A DNA stretch of 54,929 nucleotides from DYJB01 sp963777165 (GCA_963777165.1 CAVZPO010000016.1:1-54929); one strand, 5' to 3'. Shown: positions 39,835 through 48,449, numbered from the stretch's first letter. Made by a program: numbers and translations. Notes: generated from the letters alone by a model not told the origin.

Positions 39835-39924
39835 AAGGGGAGTTGCCTCGGCCGAGCCCTGCCGAGGACCGCGTTCATCAATTGTATCCGGAACCGCGTG
39901 CGAGCTCCCGGAATCGGCCTACGA

Positions 39925-41124
39925 TCAGCCCGTCCAGATCGAGTGGGCGAACAGCACCGCCAACACAACCAGCGCCAGCCCGCTTCCGAGGAGGAGCCAG
40001 GGGAAAATGCGGCGCTTGCCAACCAGCATTGCCGCGACCACAAACAAAGGGAAGACGGTCACAGCGTAGCGCCCGGCGCTTCGCCACAGCGAGAATGACG
40101 CCAGGACCATCATCGTTGCCCAGGCCCCATAGGCGATGCGCGGTCTTCCCCAGGCCAGGAAGGAGATGGCCAGCCCGACGCACCAGATGAGCAAGTGCAG
40201 GGCGTGCATCAGCGGCAGGATGCTGTCCCCGCCTAGGGAACCCGTGAGCGCGCTGCGCGCGGTCTCGAGCGCCATGGTCAGCCCGACGCCTGCTCCCCAG
40301 CCGGGGACGTACTGGCTCCTGACAAACAGGAATGCATCGCCGAAACGTGCCTGGAGAAACACAGCGTGCAACGCGGGACCGAGCAGCGCCGTCAGGATCC
40401 ACAGCCCGTTCCAACGACACTGGCGCAGGTCGAACCGCCGGCGCTCCAGGTACAACAGCAGCAGCCCCGGCACGATCAGAACGCCGGTGACCCGTGTCAG
40501 CCCGGCGAGCGCCCCGGCCAGCCCTGCCGCCCACCAGCGTTCCTGCTCGCCGAAGGTGAAGGCACACACGATCGCCAGGAGAAAGAGCGACTCGGAGTAC
40601 ATCGCCCCCAGGAAATAGGAGAAGGGGAAGAACGCCAGCAGCAGGACGGCGCCCCTGGCGATTGCCGGCTCCGAGTGCAGCCGCACCAGTCGATACAGGA
40701 GGATCAGCGCCGCAAGAAGAGCGGCGTTGGAGACCAGGAGCCCTGCCAGGTCGACGTCGCGGACAACCGCGGCCACCGAGCGGATCGCGATCGGGTAAAG
40801 CGGGAAGAAGGCCGTGTCGCGTTGCCCGGTCTCATCCAGGGCAAGGTTGGTGTAGCCGTCGATGGCGATGCGCCGGTACCACGCGCCGTCCCAGCCAGTC
40901 CATGGATCCACCAGCAGAGCGCGCAAAGACGGCGAGGGTGTGGGCGGCTGCGGGGCCTCGAGTGGATTCTGGGCGGTGGGAACCAGCAGGATACTGGCAG
41001 CAACGATCAACAGCAGCCAGGTTCGGCTGGCAAAGAAGACGAGCAGCGGCGCAGCATTGGCGCGTCCCCAGGCCGAGAGGCTACTGCCGATCGTCTCCTG
41101 AGCCGACCGCCTGGCGTTCGACAT
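39925..41124 (-). CDS. PIG-V-like (Mannosyl_trans2) mannosyltransferase family protein
   Basis: A 399-aa polytopic protein. WDGAWYRRIAIDGYT after the first helix supplies the catalytic-loop Asp, and AFFPLYPIAIR and LAFFPFSYFLGAMYSESLFL follow; together these are the hallmarks of the PIG-V/GPI-mannosyltransferase-II family. About nine helices are visible. In bacteria such proteins probably use polyprenyl-phosphate mannose for envelope glycans. The start ATG 41124 has GAGGG ahead. It closes the block of five GT-C-type proteins. The 130 bp between it and the pucR relic is otherwise empty. Confidence 0.85.
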   Translation of the reverse strand: MSNARRSAQETIGSSLSAWGRANAAPLLVFFASRTWLLLIVAASILLVPTAQNPLEAPQPPTPSPSLRALLVDPWTGWDGAWYRRIAIDGYTNLALDETGQRDTAFFPLYPIAIRSVAAVVRDVDLAGLLVSNAALLAALILLYRLVRLHSEPAIARGAVLLLAFFPFSYFLGAMYSESLFLLAIVCAFTFGEQERWWAAGLAGALAGLTRVTGVLIVPGLLLLYLERRRFDLRQCRWNGLWILTALLGPALHAVFLQARFGDAFLFVRSQYVPGWGAGVGLTMALETARSALTGSLGGDSILPLMHALHLLIWCVGLAISFLAWGRPRIAYGAWATMMVLASFSLWRSAGRYAVTVFPLFVVAAMLVGKRRIFPWLLLGSGLALVVLAVLFAHSIWTG

Positions 41125-41306
41125 TGGCCCTCGACGGATTTGGAATTCTGCGGGCGCCCGCCTGTTCCCAGATTTGGACTGCTGGCGCCCGGCGCGGGCT
41201 GCCCATCCGTTGGCGTGAGGATAACCGCTTCGGGAGATTCGGCAATCAGGCGCGTCGTTGAAATCGCAGGCCGGTCAGCGCACGCACACGCGCCGCGCTC
41301 CCGGTT

Positions 41307-42392
41307 TCACGCGCCGGATGCGCCGGCCTCGATCACGTACGCCACCATCGGCTCCTGACGTCCGGGCAGGGACAGCGCATCCAGCCGCCGCGCGGTCAGC
41401 CCCGGCACCATCCGGTAGGTGGCCTCGCTGACCAGCGTTTGCCCGGCCGGGGCGGCTTCCTGCAGCCGTTTGGCGACGTTGACCGTGTCGCCGACGACGG
41501 TGTAGTCCATGACCCGGTCTGAGCCAATGTTGCCGACGATCGCCTCGCCGGTGTGCATCCCGATCCCCAGTCCAAGGCCGTGCATCGCCACCCCGGCTTC
41601 GACCGTCAGATCGTGGAAGCGGCGCTGCATCTCGATCGCCGTGTCGACCGCCCGCCGGGCGTCGTCGTCGCCGGCGATCGGTGCACCGTAGAACGCCATC
41701 AGCCCGTCGCCCAGGTACTTGTCGAACGTGCCGCGGTGAGCAAAGACCACGTGGCTCAGCACGCGGAAGATGCGGTTGAGCGTCTCGACCACCAGCGGCG
41801 CCGTGTGCTCTTCGGTGAAGCGCGTGAAGCCGCGAATGTCGGCGAACAGCACCGTCACCAGGCGCGCCTCGCCCCCCAGCTTGAGATAGCGCTCCGGGTC
41901 GGTGAGCAGGACAGCGACCACATCCTCCGAAACATAGCCGTCGAGCACCTGGCGCAGCAGGTGATTGCGCGACTCGAGATCGTCGTGCAGTTTCTTCAGG
42001 CGCAGCAGCGAGCGGACTCGGGTGAGCAGGACGGTGGAGTTGTACGGCTTGGTGACGAAGTCGTCGGCCCCGGCCTCGATCGCCTTGAGCTTCTCGTCCT
42101 CGCTGTCAAGCGCGGTGACGATGACCACCGGGACGAAGCGCGTCTGCGGCGCGGCCTTGAGCTGGCGGCACAGCTCGAGCCCGTCCATGCGCGGCATCTG
42201 AATGTCGACCAGCGCCAGGTCGAGCGGCCCGCCGAGCCCCAGCGCCAGCTCGATGGCCGCCTGTCCGTCGGCCGCCGTCACAACCTCCGCGCCGGACGAT
42301 GTCAGGTAGGCCCGCAGCAAGTCGCGGTTCAACCAGTCATCGTCGACGACCAGGATGCGCGGCCCCCGGCTGAAGACGGTCGTCAGATCCAT
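41307..42392 (-). CDS. Receiver-linked class III adenylate/guanylate cyclase
   Basis: A 361-aa protein with an N-terminal receiver (acid D17/D18/D19, phosphoacceptor D63 in ALVDIQMPRMDG, K115), a coiled-coil linker (about 128-160) and a cyclase catalytic domain (about 170-355). Metal-binding residues D185 (LFADIRGF) and D229 (YLGDGLMAFYG) are present, as are K225, D296/D302 (DYTVVGDTVN) and the transition-state pair N305 and R309. It should be an active cyclase gated by phosphorylation. Base specificity is more likely adenine, given the Lys/Asp-type residues. It begins 17 bp after the sdhB stop with GGGGGGACC as RBS, so it is probably part of the SDH transcript. Confidence 0.92.
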   Translation of the reverse strand: MDLTTVFSRGPRILVVDDDWLNRDLLRAYLTSSGAEVVTAADGQAAIELALGLGGPLDLALVDIQMPRMDGLELCRQLKAAPQTRFVPVVIVTALDSEDEKLKAIEAGADDFVTKPYNSTVLLTRVRSLLRLKKLHDDLESRNHLLRQVLDGYVSEDVVAVLLTDPERYLKLGGEARLVTVLFADIRGFTRFTEEHTAPLVVETLNRIFRVLSHVVFAHRGTFDKYLGDGLMAFYGAPIAGDDDARRAVDTAIEMQRRFHDLTVEAGVAMHGLGLGIGMHTGEAIVGNIGSDRVMDYTVVGDTVNVAKRLQEAAPAGQTLVSEATYRMVPGLTARRLDALSLPGRQEPMVAYVIEAGASGA

Positions 42393-42409
42393 GGTCCCCC
42401 CGGTCTGGA

Positions 42410-43111
42410 CTATTCGATCCTCCCGGTGGCGATGGCCAGCTTGATCTCGCCGATAGCCTTGGTGATCTCGATCTCGCGCGGGCAGTCCTCGGTGCAGTTG
42501 AAGATGTCATGGCAGCGCCAGACGCCCATGCGGTCGTTGAGGATCTGCAGGCGCTGCGCCCCGGCCTGGTCGCGGCTGTCGAAGGTGAAGCGGTGGGCCT
42601 GCACGATAGCGGCCGGCCCGACGTACTCGCCGTTGGCCCAGAACGAAGGACAGGCGGTGGTGCAGGCGGCGCACAGGATGCACTTGGTCGTGTCGTCATA
42701 GCGCAGGCGCTGGGCCGGCGACTGCAGCCGCTCGCGCGCCGGCGGCGGCTCATCGTTGACCAGGTAGGGCATCACCGTCTTGTAGTGATCGAAGAACGGC
42801 TTCAGGTCGACGACCAGGTCCTTGACCACTGACATGCCCATCAGCGGCTCGACGGTGATATGGTCGCCCAGATTCTTGACCAGCTCTTTGCACGCCAGCC
42901 GGTTGCGGCCATTGATGCGCATCGCATCCGACCCGCATACGCCGTGGCCGCAGGAGCGGCGGTAGGTCAGCGATCCGTCCTGGTAGTCCTTAACGCGGTT
43001 CAGCAGGTCGAGCACCTGGTCGGTCGGCTCGGCCTCCACCACATAACTCTCCATGTGGGGCCGCTTGTCCTGCTCGGGATTGAAGCGCCGGATGCGCAGC
43101 GTGACCTGCAT
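42410..43111 (-). CDS. sdhB: Succinate dehydrogenase iron-sulfur subunit
   Basis: A 233-aa subunit that carries electrons from the flavoprotein to quinone. The 2Fe-2S site is C54, C59, D62 and C74 (RRSCGHGVCGSDAM); the Asp in place of the third Cys matches E. coli SdhB (known family variant). Two further cluster sites are C144/C147/C150 (CILCAAC) with C210, and C154, C200 and C206 (4Fe-4S and 3Fe-4S). The length is normal. It follows sdhA by 78 bp, a gap almost filled by a palindromic repeat. Confidence 0.96.
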   Translation of the reverse strand: MQVTLRIRRFNPEQDKRPHMESYVVEAEPTDQVLDLLNRVKDYQDGSLTYRRSCGHGVCGSDAMRINGRNRLACKELVKNLGDHITVEPLMGMSVVKDLVVDLKPFFDHYKTVMPYLVNDEPPPARERLQSPAQRLRYDDTTKCILCAACTTACPSFWANGEYVGPAAIVQAHRFTFDSRDQAGAQRLQILNDRMGVWRCHDIFNCTEDCPREIEITKAIGEIKLAIATGRIE

Positions 43112-43121
43112 ACCGTCTCCT

Positions 43122-43184
43122 GTCCACCCGCTGGTAGGGGCGAAGCATTCGGTACGGCCGAATGCATCGCCCCTACAGGTGGAC
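43122..43184. repeat. GTAGGGGC-type palindromic repeat between sdhA and sdhB
   Basis: The core arms (43134-43152 and 43158-43176) start GTAGGGGCGA and end CGCCCCTAC, with one mismatch in 19 bp around a 5-base loop. Outer arms GTCCACC (43122-43128) and GGTGGAC (43178-43184) extend the structure. It occupies nearly all of the sdhA-sdhB gap inside the operon. It shares its ends with the palindrome at 26743-26770. Confidence 0.75.
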
Positions 43185-43189
43185 GCAAA

Positions 43190-44977
43190 TCAATAGGTGC
43201 GTTCCTTCGGCTGGTATTTCGTGATCACCACCGGCTTGTAGTCGAGCGCCACGCCATCCGGCGTCTGGCGCGCCAGCGAGTGCCGGAGCCAGTTGGTGTC
43301 ATCGCGCCGCGGGAAATCCTCCCGCGCATGGGCGCCGCGGCTTTCGGTGCGAGCCAGGGCGGCGCTGGCGGTCACCTCGGCGCACTCCAACAGGCAACCC
43401 AATTCCCATGCCTCCAGCACGTCGGTGTTGAAGACCTGTCCCGTGTCGCCGGCGCGGACGTGCCGGTAGCGCTGTTGGAGCTCGGCGAGTTTGGCCAGCG
43501 CCGCCTGCATCCCCTCGGCGGTGCGGAAGACTCCCACGTGCTCGAACATCGTCTCCTGCATCTCGCGCCGCAAGTCGGCAGCGCGTTCGGCTCCGTCCGC
43601 CTGGCGCAGCATCGTCAGGCGCTGCTCGGTCGCCGCCTGCGGGTCTTTGGGCAATGGCAGGACCGTCTCGTGCTTGGCGAATTCGGCCGCCTGCTGCCCG
43701 GCCATCTTGCCGAACACGATTAGGTCGAGCAGCGAGTTGGTCCCCAGTCGGTTGGCGCCGTGGACTGAAACGCAGGCGCACTCACCGGCGGCGAAAAGGC
43801 CGGGCACGCGCCCGCCGTCAGCGTCGGCCACGACCCGGCCGAGCTTATCGGTCGGGATCCCGCCCATGGCGTAGTGCGCCGTGGGTTGCACCGGCATCGG
43901 CTGGGTCATCGGATCAACGCCCAGGTAGGTCCGGCAGAAACCGATGATATCCGGGAGCTTGGCCAGCAGCTCGGGAGCGGTGACGCGGTACGGCGTCCCA
44001 TCCGGGCGGGTGCGACCGTCCAGGGCGGAGTAGTGGTTGACCGTCTCCGGCCGCACGTCGAGATACAGGAAGCGTTTGCCGCCGATGCCGCGGCCGTCGC
44101 GCATCTCCAGATACATCGAACGGCTGATCACGTCGCGGGAGGCCAGGTCCTTGGCGTGCGGTGCGTAGCGCTCCATGAACCGCTCACCGCCGTCGTTGAC
44201 CAGGATCCCGCCCTCGCCGCGCACCCCCTCGGTGATCAGGATGCCCATCTTGTAGATGCCGGTGGGGTGGAACTGGAAGAACTCCATGTCCTCCAGCGGG
44301 ATGCCTGCCCGCAGGGCGACGACCATCCCGTCTCCGGTGTACGAATAGGCGTTGGAGGTGATCTCCCACACCCGTCCATAGCCGCCGGTGGCGAAGATCA
44401 CCGCCTTGGCGTGGAAGGTGTGCACCTCTCCGCTGGCAAGCTGCACGGCCACGACGCCGCAGGCGGCGCCGTTCTGCATCAACAGGTCGAGCACCTGGAA
44501 TTCGTCGAAGAAGGTGACCTGGTTGCGGATGCACTGCTGGTAAAGCGTTTGCAGGATCATGTGCCCGGTGCGGTCCGCGGCGTAGCACGCCCGACGAACC
44601 GGCCTGCCGGTCAGGTTGTTGGTGTGGCCGCCGAACGGGCGCTGGGCGATCTTGCCGCTCGGCGTGCGGTTGAAGGGCAACCCCATGTGTTCGAGCTCGT
44701 ACACCGCCGCCACGGCCTCATGGCACATGAACTCGATGGCGTCCTGATCGCCCAGGTAGTCGCTGCCCTTGACCGTGTCGAAGGCGTGCCAGTCCGGGCT
44801 GTCTTCCTCTTCGCTCCCCAGCGCAGCGCACACGCCGCCTTGCGCCGCCCCGGTGTGCGAGCGCACCGGGTAGAGCTTGCTCAACACGGCGGTGCGCGCC
44901 CCGCGCGAGGCGTGCAGGGCGGCCATCAATCCCGCCCCGCCGGCTCCGACGATGACCACGTCGTACTCATGCAGCAT
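43190..44977 (-). CDS. sdhA: Succinate dehydrogenase flavoprotein subunit
   Basis: A 595-aa enzyme oxidising succinate to fumarate. The FAD dinucleotide motif is VVIVGAGGAGLMAA, the covalent-FAD histidine H41 lies in SHTGAAQGG, and the substrate loop HPTGIY, RGEGGILVN, the HYAMGG motif and GANRLGTNSLLD are all in place. The frame is intact and the length standard. It is preceded by sdhD (42-bp gap) in the order C-D-A-B. Fumarate reductase cannot be excluded by sequence alone, but the context with a b6-type complex favours aerobic-type succinate oxidation. Confidence 0.97.
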   Translation of the reverse strand: MLHEYDVVIVGAGGAGLMAALHASRGARTAVLSKLYPVRSHTGAAQGGVCAALGSEEEDSPDWHAFDTVKGSDYLGDQDAIEFMCHEAVAAVYELEHMGLPFNRTPSGKIAQRPFGGHTNNLTGRPVRRACYAADRTGHMILQTLYQQCIRNQVTFFDEFQVLDLLMQNGAACGVVAVQLASGEVHTFHAKAVIFATGGYGRVWEITSNAYSYTGDGMVVALRAGIPLEDMEFFQFHPTGIYKMGILITEGVRGEGGILVNDGGERFMERYAPHAKDLASRDVISRSMYLEMRDGRGIGGKRFLYLDVRPETVNHYSALDGRTRPDGTPYRVTAPELLAKLPDIIGFCRTYLGVDPMTQPMPVQPTAHYAMGGIPTDKLGRVVADADGGRVPGLFAAGECACVSVHGANRLGTNSLLDLIVFGKMAGQQAAEFAKHETVLPLPKDPQAATEQRLTMLRQADGAERAADLRREMQETMFEHVGVFRTAEGMQAALAKLAELQQRYRHVRAGDTGQVFNTDVLEAWELGCLLECAEVTASAALARTESRGAHAREDFPRRDDTNWLRHSLARQTPDGVALDYKPVVITKYQPKERTY

Positions 44978-45019
44978 GCACCACCCCTCTCCGCGACCTG
45001 GGCCCCGCTCTCGGCGCCC

Positions 45020-45442
45020 TCAGGACGCCAGGATCACATACACCGCCACGATCACCGCTCCGATCCATGCCCCGGCGATCAGCATCCGCAGCACGACGAC
45101 GGCCAGGGGGCGACGCAGGTAGTCTTCCAGCATCATGCGCACCCCGTTCAGTCCGTGGGCCGAGGCCAGCGCCACCACCAGCACGCTGTAGATCTGCCAG
45201 AAGGCGTTCGACCAGCCGACGGTCACGTCCGGGATATTACTGTTGACGACGTGGTTCGGGTTGGGGAAGAACATCCAGCGCATGAAGCCCGGCAGATCGA
45301 GCTGCGTGCGGCCGCCCAGAACAAACCCCATCCCCAGGCTGAAGGCGCCAAACAGCAACAGCGCCAGCCCCGAAAGGCGGGTGAAGATCCACAGTAGGTG
45401 TTCCCAGGAACCGGAGGGACGAACGCGTTGCGGGGTGGACAT
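45020..45442 (-). CDS. sdhD: Succinate dehydrogenase membrane anchor subunit SdhD
   Basis: A 140-aa protein with three hydrophobic helices (about 18-43, 83-103 and 112-138). The segment SAHGLNGVRMMLEDY carries the histidine expected to ligate haem b and the Asp/Tyr quinone-site residues of SdhD. WTRLSG-like IFTRLSGLALL opens helix 1. It starts 15 bp after the sdhC stop. Confidence 0.88.
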   Translation of the reverse strand: MSTPQRVRPSGSWEHLLWIFTRLSGLALLLFGAFSLGMGFVLGGRTQLDLPGFMRWMFFPNPNHVVNSNIPDVTVGWSNAFWQIYSVLVVALASAHGLNGVRMMLEDYLRRPLAVVVLRMLIAGAWIGAVIVAVYVILAS

Positions 45443-45457
45443 CGTCCTTCTCCAGCC

Positions 45458-45847
45458 TTAAGCCGGGATCCAGGCGCTGCGGATCAGGTAGAACGCAGGC
45501 ACCAGGTAGGCCGGGGTGAAGATCGCCCACTGCAGCCAGACCAGTTCGTGCTGGTATCGCAGCAGGCGCGGGAACAGGTCCATCACCGCTACGCGCCCCC
45601 CGTTGATCGCATGGTACAGCACACAGAAGTAGACGAAGAGCTGGGTGGGCCAGGATTCGTAGAAGGCGGTGATCGCCGTCGCCACGGGATCGCCGAACTG
45701 CTGCAGGAAGAAGGCGGCGACCACGTGCATCCCGACGAAGAGCACGATGCCCAGCCCGGTCACGCGGTGCAGTGTCCAGCTGACCATTCCCTGCCGCCCG
45801 CGGTAGCGCAGGCTTTGGATGATGCTCACGCCACGGCTGGCTGCCAT
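45458..45847 (-). CDS. sdhC: Succinate dehydrogenase cytochrome b subunit SdhC
   Basis: A 129-aa protein with three membrane helices. SWTLHRVTGLGIVLFVGMHV holds the conserved His, Arg and Ser of the quinone site, and YHAINGGRVAVMDL the haem b ligand His. The start is ATG 45847 with GGGAGGGGTC ahead; the longer frame from 45958 covers the promoter and is not coding. It is the first gene of sdhCDAB. The -10 lies at 45878-45883. Confidence 0.9.
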   Translation of the reverse strand: MAASRGVSIIQSLRYRGRQGMVSWTLHRVTGLGIVLFVGMHVVAAFFLQQFGDPVATAITAFYESWPTQLFVYFCVLYHAINGGRVAVMDLFPRLLRYQHELVWLQWAIFTPAYLVPAFYLIRSAWIPA

Positions 45848-45877
45848 GACCCCTCCCGCAGGTGAAATCCACCGTGG

Positions 45878-45883
45878 ATTATA
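45878..45883 (-). promoter_or_regulatory. -10 element of the sdh operon
   Basis: TATAAT on the minus strand, 30 bases before the sdhC ATG. No clear -35 at 17 bp. The divergent Rieske gene has a possible TAGAAT at 45932-45937 on the plus strand, so the 150-bp interval carries back-to-back promoters for the two respiratory complexes. Confidence 0.5.
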
Positions 45884-45996
45884 CCGAGGTCGACCGTCGC
45901 GGCGCGGTCGGGCCAAGGGGATGGGATTTGGTAGAATTCCGGCGGCGAACCGCGTCACCGCCGGGGTGTATCCCGGGACGCTCGCCGAGGATCGAG

Positions 45997-46491
45997 ATGG
46001 CGGAGTCCGATTCGGCCGCCGGCCTGGGCCGGCGCACGTTTGTCACCGGGGTAGTCGGCGTGCTGGGCGCCATCATCGGCGCCGTCGTCGGGCTTCCGGC
46101 CATCGGCTACTGGCTCGCCCCGTCGCTGAAGAAGGTCGAGACTGAAGCCTGGGTGCCGCTCGGGCCGATCGACAAGATCCCGGAAGGTGAGCCGACGCTG
46201 TATACCTTCTCCCGCACGCGGCAGGTGGGCTGGGAGCGGAGCGCCACGAGCTACGGGGTGTACGTCCTGCGCTACCCGGACGGCCGGATGGAAGCCCTGT
46301 CCAACGTGTGCACTCACCTGAGCTGCCGTGTGTCCTGGAAATCCGAGCAGGATCAGTTCCAGTGTCCCTGCCACGACGGGCGCTTTGCCCGCGACGGCTC
46401 GATCATTTCCGGCCCACAGCCCCGCGCGATGGACCGCTTCGACTTCAAGATCGAAGACGGCACGCTGCTCGTGCACATCGTGGAGGCGTGA
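45997..46491 (+). CDS. Rieske 2Fe-2S protein of a b6-type quinol:cytochrome c complex
   Basis: A 164-aa protein. A twin-arginine-type N-terminus (GRRTFVTG) leads into one membrane helix (about 15-38). The cluster ligands are C105 and H107 (CTHLSC), and C123 and H126 (CPCHDGRF). C110 and C125 form the usual disulfide. The soluble domain takes electrons from quinol at the Qo site and passes them to cytochrome c. ATG 45997 is chosen for its GAGG and the Tat signal; the frame extends upstream to 45862 through the promoter. Its stop is one base from the cytochrome b start. Confidence 0.94.
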   Translation: MAESDSAAGLGRRTFVTGVVGVLGAIIGAVVGLPAIGYWLAPSLKKVETEAWVPLGPIDKIPEGEPTLYTFSRTRQVGWERSATSYGVYVLRYPDGRMEALSNVCTHLSCRVSWKSEQDQFQCPCHDGRFARDGSIISGPQPRAMDRFDFKIEDGTLLVHIVEA

Positions 46492-46492
46492 G

Positions 46493-47152
46493 ATGGCGGC
46501 CCGTGTTTTCCGCTGGCTCGACGATCGCCTCGGCCTGACCGGTATCTACCGCACGGTGCTCGACCGCAAGGTCCCCAAGGTCAATTGGGCCTTCACGCTG
46601 GGCAGCGCCACGCTCTTTCTGGTCGTGCTGCAAGTCGTCACCGGCGTATTCCTGACGGTGTACTACGTCCCCCACCCCGACCAGGCGTACGACAGCATCA
46701 ACTACATCATGAACGACGTGGCCTTCGGCTGGCTGATCCGGGGCCTGCACCATTGGGGCGCCACGCTGATGGTGATCACCGTTGTGCTGCACATGCTGCG
46801 CACGTTCGTCTACGCTTCCTATAAGTACCCGCGCGAGGTCACCTGGGTCACCGGTGTGCTGCTGCTCCTGGTGACGCTCGGCATGGGATTCACCGGTTAT
46901 CTGCTGCCCTGGAACCAGCGAGCCTACTGGGCGACGACCGTCGGCACGTCGATCGCCGGCACCGTCCCGTTCGTCGGCCCGATCATCGAGCAGGCGCTGC
47001 GCGGCGGGACGGATCTGAGCACGCTGACGCTGACGCGCTTCTTCAGCGCACATATCTGGATGCTGCCGGCGGCGCTGCTCGGCCTGGTGGGCGTGCATGT
47101 CTACCTGGTGATCCGTCTGGGGATCTCCCACATTCCGGCGGCGGACGAGTAG
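46493..47152 (+). CDS. Cytochrome b6-like subunit (cytochrome b N-terminal half)
   Basis: A 219-aa protein with four membrane helices. Haem ligands are H86/H100 and H187/H202, the same numbers and 14-residue spacing as plant and cyanobacterial cytochrome b6. GGLLPWNQ-type GYLLPWNQRAYWA and the Qo-side helix (VTGVLLLLVTLGMGFTG) are conserved. RBS GGAGGCG overlaps the Rieske stop. The second half of cytochrome b is a separate gene downstream, so this is a split, b6f-like complex. The quinol is likely menaquinol (inferred from phylum). Confidence 0.94.
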   Translation: MAARVFRWLDDRLGLTGIYRTVLDRKVPKVNWAFTLGSATLFLVVLQVVTGVFLTVYYVPHPDQAYDSINYIMNDVAFGWLIRGLHHWGATLMVITVVLHMLRTFVYASYKYPREVTWVTGVLLLLVTLGMGFTGYLLPWNQRAYWATTVGTSIAGTVPFVGPIIEQALRGGTDLSTLTLTRFFSAHIWMLPAALLGLVGVHVYLVIRLGISHIPAADE

Positions 47153-47159
47153 GCGAGGC

Positions 47160-48449
47160 ATGGACGAGCAGCAGCGACAGCAGGTCGACGCCCGCCACGA
47201 ACACGCCAAGGCCCACGGCGTGAAGTTCTTCCCCGACATCATCTACAAGGACATGATCGCCTCCTTCGGCATCTTTGTGCTCCTGCTCCTGCTGGCGACC
47301 TTCCTGGGGGTGAAGCCCGAGCCGCCCGCCGATCCCAATGACGCCGCTTACATCCCGCGCCCGGAGTGGTACTTCCTGTTCTTGTTCCAGATGCTCAAGT
47401 ACTTCCCAGGCAAGGTGGAGTGGATCGGGACGACGCTCGTCCCCGGCCTGGCCGTGCTGGCGCTGCTGCTGCTTCCGTTCTACGACCGGTCGCCGTTTCG
47501 CTATTGGCGCAAACGCCGGATCGCGCTGGGGATCATGGGCGTGGCAATGGCCGGCGTTGTCGGCCTGACGATCGTGGCCGCCGTCACCACTCCGCCCCAG
47601 GAGGAGGCCGGCGTGTTCACGTCGGTCACCGATCGCATCCTGGCCGGGCAGGACGTGTACAGCCTGTACTGCGTCGAATGCCACGGCGACGAGGGACAGG
47701 GCGGCGAGATCAAGGGAGTCGAAGGGCTAGAGGGCTTCCTGATGAAGCCGCTCAACGTCAGCGATTACATGTACACCCGCGAGGACGACACGCTGGCGTC
47801 GATCGTCGAGTATGGACAGCCCGTTCTAGGCATGCCCCCCTTCGGGAAGGCCTACGGCGGCGAACTCACACCCGGCGACGTCAAGGCGCTGGTGACCTTC
47901 ATGCGCTACACCTGGGATGATCGGGTCGAGATCCCGCAGGACGTCGCCGGTGCCGGCGCCGTGCCGACTCTGGCGCCGGGGGAGATCCCGTCCTATACGG
48001 TGCACATCCAGCCGATCGTCCGGCGCACGTGCGCCTCGTGCCACCGGGAGGGGAAGAAGAACAACAACTACCTGATGGGCACCTATCAGGAGATCCTGAC
48101 CAGCGGTGACAACACCCCGGTGCTTGTGGCGGGCGACCCGCACAGCCTCATGCTGCGCCTGCTGCGGCGGGAAGAAGTGACGGAGATCAAGGACCTCAAT
48201 CCGATGCCGCCGTCGCGGCCGCTGAGGCCCGAATGGGTAGAGATCTTCGAGCGCTGGGTGGCGGCCGGCATGCCGGAGACGCCGGTGCCGCAAGCTTCGG
48301 GGCCTGCCCTTCAACCCACCGGCACACCCATCCCCGGACCGTCCACCGCCAACGGGACTCCGTCACCTCCGGGCGGAACGGCCCCTGTGCCAGCTCGAGT
48401 AACACCGAGTCCATTTCCCTCGGTGACCCCAGCGACCCCGACCGGGTAG
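47160..48449 (+). CDS. Subunit IV (cytochrome b C-terminal half) fused to a dihaem cytochrome c
   Basis: A 429-aa protein. Residues 1-145 form subunit IV with three helices and the Qo signature PRPEWYFLFLFQML (PEWY at 68-71). A first cytochrome c domain has CVECH (171-175) with the likely axial Met225 in GMPPFG. A second, of the PSCyt1-like type, has CASCH (291-295), HIQPIVRRT ahead and MPPSRPLRPEWVEIFERWVAAGMP behind. A Pro/Thr/Gly-rich tail (380-429) follows. The fusion replaces a separate cytochrome c1/f and probably delivers electrons directly to an oxidase or a soluble carrier. Start ATG 47160 is 8 bp after the cytochrome b stop. Confidence 0.94.
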   Translation: MDEQQRQQVDARHEHAKAHGVKFFPDIIYKDMIASFGIFVLLLLLATFLGVKPEPPADPNDAAYIPRPEWYFLFLFQMLKYFPGKVEWIGTTLVPGLAVLALLLLPFYDRSPFRYWRKRRIALGIMGVAMAGVVGLTIVAAVTTPPQEEAGVFTSVTDRILAGQDVYSLYCVECHGDEGQGGEIKGVEGLEGFLMKPLNVSDYMYTREDDTLASIVEYGQPVLGMPPFGKAYGGELTPGDVKALVTFMRYTWDDRVEIPQDVAGAGAVPTLAPGEIPSYTVHIQPIVRRTCASCHREGKKNNNYLMGTYQEILTSGDNTPVLVAGDPHSLMLRLLRREEVTEIKDLNPMPPSRPLRPEWVEIFERWVAAGMPETPVPQASGPALQPTGTPIPGPSTANGTPSPPGGTAPVPARVTPSPFPSVTPATPTG

